From Nitrospira sp. (GTDB lineage: Bacteria; Nitrospirota; Thermodesulfovibrionia; Thermodesulfovibrionales; SM23-35), in contig VGWY01000034.1 of NCBI GenBank assembly GCA_016873575.1, forward strand, positions 1-15,691: a DNA stretch of 15,691 nt, written 5' to 3'. The notes under the pieces are model-generated. The model saw only the letters and a program-made list of their open reading frames with translations, was not told where the DNA came from and ran no database searches. The position numbers were made by a program, and so were the translations under genes. Positions 13,723 to 15,691 of the stretch are shown here, in pieces (positions within the stretch are counted from its first letter, which is position 1; the number at the start of each line of letters is the position of its first letter).

Positions 13723-14301
13723 TTATTTCTTCTTCTTCGGCGCTGCTGGTTCAGGTGCAGGAGCAGTAGGTGCTGCTTGATATTTCCTCTCATCCATACT
13801 ATCAAATATCTTTAATTCTTTTGCCTTGGTGTCTGCCTTCATCGGATGACACATTGCACAGAAGTCCGCCAGTTTTGCACCCTTTGATGTGTCGACCCTG
13901 AGATACTTATAGTTTTGGTTTGATGGGTGAGGGTCATGACAGCCAACACATTCTAATTTTCCACCTCTTAAAAATGTATCTGGCACAATGGCAACCTTTT
14001 GATTTGGCTCTACTCCATATGGATGGCTGTGAGCAGGTGAAACCGCCTTGATACCAAGACCACCATTCTCAATGTTTTCATGACAACCGAGACAGAGCGC
14101 AGTTACCCCGGTATAAGATTGCTTCGTCCGCGGATTAACTGCTTTCTTATTTGGCTCAACTGCAAATATGATGTCTCCTTTTGCAGTGTGAATGCCGTGA
14201 CAACCGCTACAGTTGAGACCATCATGCGCACCGGCTGCATAGCTTATTGCAGGTACAGCGAGCAAAAAAACCAACACACCTAAAATTCCGAATCTTACCA
14301 T
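13723..14301 (-). CDS. Periplasmic tetraheme cytochrome c
   Basis: This 192-residue electron carrier has a signal peptide at 1-23 (VRFGILGVLVFLLAVPAISY, then AAG), which places it in the periplasm. Four CXXCH heme-attachment motifs lie at CSGCH (31-35), CLGCH (70-74), CVGCH (118-122) and CAMCH (148-152). The pattern CxGCH followed by xxH, as in CSGCHGIH and CVGCHDPH, is the doubled-CXXCH style of small multiheme cytochromes and NapC/NrfB-like carriers. Extra histidines (PAHSHPYG, 89-95) could be distal ligands. The tail, from about 176, is Pro/Ala/Lys-rich and ends in KKKK, probably disordered. AGGAGG lies 7 nt before the ATG and a TATAAT -10 box lies at 14331-14336. No oxidoreductase partner is next to it, so the donor and acceptor are unknown. 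Confidence 0.93.
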   Translation of the reverse strand: MVRFGILGVLVFLLAVPAISYAAGAHDGLNCSGCHGIHTAKGDIIFAVEPNKKAVNPRTKQSYTGVTALCLGCHENIENGGLGIKAVSPAHSHPYGVEPNQKVAIVPDTFLRGGKLECVGCHDPHPSNQNYKYLRVDTSKGAKLADFCAMCHPMKADTKAKELKIFDSMDERKYQAAPTAPAPEPAAPKKKK

Positions 14302-14330
14302 ATCATCTCCTCCTTTATAAATTTTTCAGT

Positions 14331-14336
14331 ATTATA
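14331..14336 (-). promoter_or_regulatory. Candidate -10 box for the cytochrome gene
   Basis: The minus strand reads a perfect TATAAT inside CGTGTATAATACTG, 30 bp before the start codon. That would give a leader of about 23 nt containing the AGGAGG ribosome binding site. No convincing -35 is seen at 16-18 nt, so an activator may be needed. Confidence 0.45.
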
Positions 14337-14389
14337 CACGAAACGCATCATAGTTTCCTATAAAATATCTAAATTAATCAATAAATAAG

Positions 14390-14482
14390 TTATATTGACG
14401 CCTGAGCTTTTGGATTGTATATCTCCATCATCTCCTCAGTATAACCACCGGCCTCCCTGTATATAAATAATTTGAAGAGCAT
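14390..14482 (-). pseudogene. 30-codon frame, possible gene remnant beside the RAYT element
   Basis: The minus strand encodes MLFKLFIYREAGGYTEEMME and then IYNPKAQASI before TAA. Its composition is protein-like and unlike random A/T-rich spacer. Upstream, the frame stays open only to the inverted end of the transposase element, where a TGA lies inside the repeat. This fits the last part of a gene cut off when the element arrived, but the peptide is too short for a family call and lacks a ribosome binding site. It may be chance. Confidence 0.25.
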
Positions 14483-14496
14483 AATTTGAAGAGCAT
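14469..14496. repeat. 14-bp tandem duplication next to the RAYT left end
   Basis: AATTTGAAGAGCAT occurs twice without mismatch (14469-14482, 14483-14496), ending 1 bp before the inverted repeat at 14498. Because 14 is not a multiple of three, the duplication shifts any frame crossing it. Confidence 0.85.
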
Positions 14497-14497
14497 A

Positions 14498-14524
14498 GGG
14501 TCAAACCTAAAATATACATTTTAC
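14498..14524 (-). repeat. Left inverted end of the RAYT element
   Basis: It starts GGGTCAAACCTAAAATATAC and is the reverse complement of 15508-15534 with two mismatches. It overlaps the last codon of the transposase (TAA at 14521-14523). Confidence 0.85.
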
Positions 14525-15477
14525 CTTTGCATGGATTTCTTTATTAGAGTAAGGTCCTTGCTTAATTCTCTGTCCTTACCCCTCTTCTCTTCAATGTCTC
14601 TTAAGACATTTGTCACTGCTTGAAGTGTTATCCCAAAAACCCTTCCAACTTCAATATTCTTCTTCCCGCTCAATATCTTGCAAAGATATTGAGCAATCTT
14701 CCTCTGCCTCCCTGTCGCCTTCTTCCTCTTTAGCAATTCATCTGTTTTTACCCCATAATATTCACTTACTGCTTTTATAACATCCTCTAACTTATGCTTG
14801 GTTTCTATCTCCTTTACCTCTGGTATTTCCGTTTTATCCGGAATCTTCTTTAAATATTTAATAACTTCCTCCCTAAATGCCTCATCTCCCAATATGCTCC
14901 CAACTGCCTTTGCTAAGGGCGATTTTTCTTCTATACCATAATATACAAATTCCTGATACTTCTTTGCTGCTATAGCTCGTCTCTTGGAAAATGAAAAAAG
15001 TGTGTCACTCGTATCAGCAATTGCCCACTCTGTCCTTCCAAGAATATATTCTATATAACTGCTCCATTTGTAATCTTCGGGTATTTTCACTATCCCTGCC
15101 CTTACAGGATTTAGATGAATATACCTCCCAAGCTCAAGTAGATAGCTTTCTTTATCAACAATAAATGCTTTGTAGCGACCCTGAAAGAGATGACCTGCTC
15201 TATTATGCCTTCTGTTTATATAAACCGTATAACTGGTATTGATGTTCTGCATTACTTGTTTTAGGTTAGCATAAGGTGTCTCTATTAGCAGATGATAATG
15301 ATTATCCATGAATACATAAGCATGGAGCAAGTATCCATACATCTCCTTTGTCCTCTTAAGAATTCTTTTGAATTCATCCATATCTTTATCATCCCAGAAT
15401 ATCCTCCCCTTCTGGTTGCCCCTTGAGGTTACATGATAAAATGCGCTCTCATATTCTATCCTCAATTGACGTGCCAC
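14521..15477 (-). CDS. REP-associated tyrosine transposase (RAYT, Y1/HUH family)
   Basis: This single-strand DNA transposase has 318 residues. The N-terminus MARQLRIEYESAFYHVTSRG is the hallmark opening of RAYT proteins. The metal-binding HUH motif is His60-Tyr61-His62 in MDNHYHLLIE. RAGHLFQGRYKAF (93-105) and the catalytic-tyrosine segment GRYIHLNPVRAG (117-128; Tyr119 is the likely nucleophile) follow. The C-terminal part (about 230-295) carries a DnaA-like helix-turn-helix with YYGVKTDELLKRKK and RQRKIAQYLCK, seen in one RAYT subgroup and probably binding DNA. The start is GTG at 15477; an in-frame stop lies at 15490-15492, and an overlapping ATG is out of frame. All key motifs are intact, so it may be active. 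Inverted repeats flank the gene and a second RAYT starts divergently 162 bp away. Confidence 0.93.
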   Translation of the reverse strand: MARQLRIEYESAFYHVTSRGNQKGRIFWDDKDMDEFKRILKRTKEMYGYLLHAYVFMDNHYHLLIETPYANLKQVMQNINTSYTVYINRRHNRAGHLFQGRYKAFIVDKESYLLELGRYIHLNPVRAGIVKIPEDYKWSSYIEYILGRTEWAIADTSDTLFSFSKRRAIAAKKYQEFVYYGIEEKSPLAKAVGSILGDEAFREEVIKYLKKIPDKTEIPEVKEIETKHKLEDVIKAVSEYYGVKTDELLKRKKATGRQRKIAQYLCKILSGKKNIEVGRVFGITLQAVTNVLRDIEEKRGKDRELSKDLTLIKKSMQR

Positions 15478-15507
15478 ATAAATATAGTATTACTTTCTTT
15501 AGTATTT

Positions 15508-15534
15508 GTAAAGTGTATTTTTTAGGTTTGACCC
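15508..15534 (+). repeat. Right inverted end of the RAYT element
   Basis: It ends TTTTTTAGGTTTGACCC and lies 30 bp upstream of the transposase GTG. It is the partner of 14498-14524, and its outer part recurs at 15551-15585. Confidence 0.85.
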
Positions 15535-15585
15535 CTTTTCTCTTTCATTTTGTATTTTTTAGGTTTGACCCCTTTTCTCTTTCAT
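15514..15585 (+). repeat. 35-bp direct repeat, two copies with 37-bp period
   Basis: A 35-bp unit starting TGTATTTTTTAGGTTTGACC and ending TCTCTTTCAT occurs at 15514-15548 and 15551-15585 without mismatch. The unit contains the outer two-thirds of the RAYT inverted end, so the element effectively has two right ends. The second copy abuts GGGGGTCAGG, with which its TGACCCC can pair across a 14-nt loop. Confidence 0.9.
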
Positions 15586-15614
15586 GGGGGTCAGGTCTTG
15601 TTTCTTGCATTTTA
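15586..15614 (+). repeat. GGGGTCAGGTCTTG motif upstream of the second RAYT
   Basis: GGGGGTCAGGTCTTGTTTCT followed by TGCATTTTA resembles the GGGGTCAAACCTAAAAAATA end of the neighbouring element in layout: a GGGTCA start, then a T- or A-rich stretch, with the transposase start nearby (26 bp further on). It is likely the recognition end of the second element; only one end is in the window. Confidence 0.45.
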
Positions 15615-15639
15615 AGCGATTGTTATGTTATAAAACAAC

Positions 15640-15691
15640 ATGGCAAGGCCTCTCAGGATAGAATATGACGGAGCAGTCTATCATATAACTT
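15640..15691 (+). CDS. Second RAYT transposase, N-terminus only, cut by window edge
   Basis: The ATG at 15640 opens MARPLRIEYDGAVYHIT, which matches the conserved N-terminus of RAYT proteins and is similar to, but distinct from, MARQLRIEYESAFYHVT of the neighbouring element. Only 17 codons are visible. It is divergent from the first RAYT, so the two elements stand head to head. Whether the rest is intact cannot be seen. No ribosome binding site is obvious, as is common for lowly expressed transposases. Confidence 0.8.
   Translation, partial: MARPLRIEYDGAVYHIT

Larger units (their letters stand above)
14498..15534 (-). mobile_element. RAYT transposase element with 27-bp inverted ends
   Basis: A single transposase gene is bounded by inverted repeats. 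The left end 14498-14524 begins GGGTCAAACCTAAAA, and the right end 15508-15534 ends TTTTTTAGGTTTGACCC. They agree at 25 of 27 positions. The left end includes the transposase stop codon. The total is about 1.04 kb. Y1 (HUH) transposases do not normally need perfect inverted ends, so these may be paired REP-type recognition sequences. Confidence 0.75.

Noticed and set aside
9140..15477. A defence island or biosynthetic cluster formed by the LonB-like protease, Xer and transposase genes
   Set aside because: Each gene is a common stand-alone housekeeping or RAYT gene; no effector, sensor or partner gene of a known defence type is present and spacing does not suggest one system.
15423..15668. 81-codon plus-strand frame across the gap between the two RAYT genes
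   Set aside because: It overlaps the start of one transposase and reads through the direct repeats and the start of the other in the wrong frame.

Overview
The window looks like a chromosomal segment of an anaerobic, diderm (LPS-bearing) bacterium of moderate, roughly 40% GC. A tetraheme periplasmic cytochrome, a rubrerythrin, an iron-sulfur-flavoprotein-like reductase, an LpxL-type lipid A acyltransferase and an LonB-type protease together suggest Nitrospirota (Thermodesulfovibrionia-like) or a neighbouring Desulfobacterota lineage. This is an inference from gene content and from the style of the short repeats; no 16S or other marker gene is present.

Layout. Bases 1-1865 hold two plus-strand exported or envelope proteins of unknown function; the first is cut by the window edge and begins with a 7-residue tandem repeat. 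An isoaspartyl peptidase/type 2 asparaginase (1938-2795) converges on a long minus-strand block: hypoxanthine phosphoribosyltransferase (7509-6988), QueD-like 6-carboxytetrahydropterin synthase (6726-6355), PmbA/TldE-like protein (6365-5025), acyl-CoA dehydrogenase (4874-3720) and a sensorless histidine kinase (3657-2833). A plus-strand pair follows: rubrerythrin (7908-8402) and a cysteine-rich flavodoxin-fold reductase (8553-9143). A second minus-strand block then carries a tetraheme cytochrome c (14301-13723), a Xer tyrosine recombinase (13578-12694), an LonB-like protease (12532-10103) and a lipid A acyltransferase (10093-9140). The right end is a mobile-element zone: a complete REP-associated Y1 transposase (RAYT) flanked by 27-bp inverted ends, a duplicated right end, and the first 17 codons of a second, divergent RAYT running off the window.

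The genes are mostly housekeeping. The part that most deserves attention is the short palindromic repeats and how they meet the genes. At least three repeat families are visible: a C-rich/G-rich palindrome, a GTCATTCCCGC type and a GTCATTGCGAGG type. One 45-bp palindrome lies in frame inside the acyltransferase gene and is translated as an extra loop. Another repeat overlaps the longest possible N-terminus of the Xer recombinase, and a third supplies the first ATG of the flavoprotein reading frame. Several copies occur as head-to-head pairs whose hairpin arms differ by compensating changes. I found no tRNA, rRNA, CRISPR array or recognisable riboswitch, and no clear multi-gene defence or biosynthetic system.
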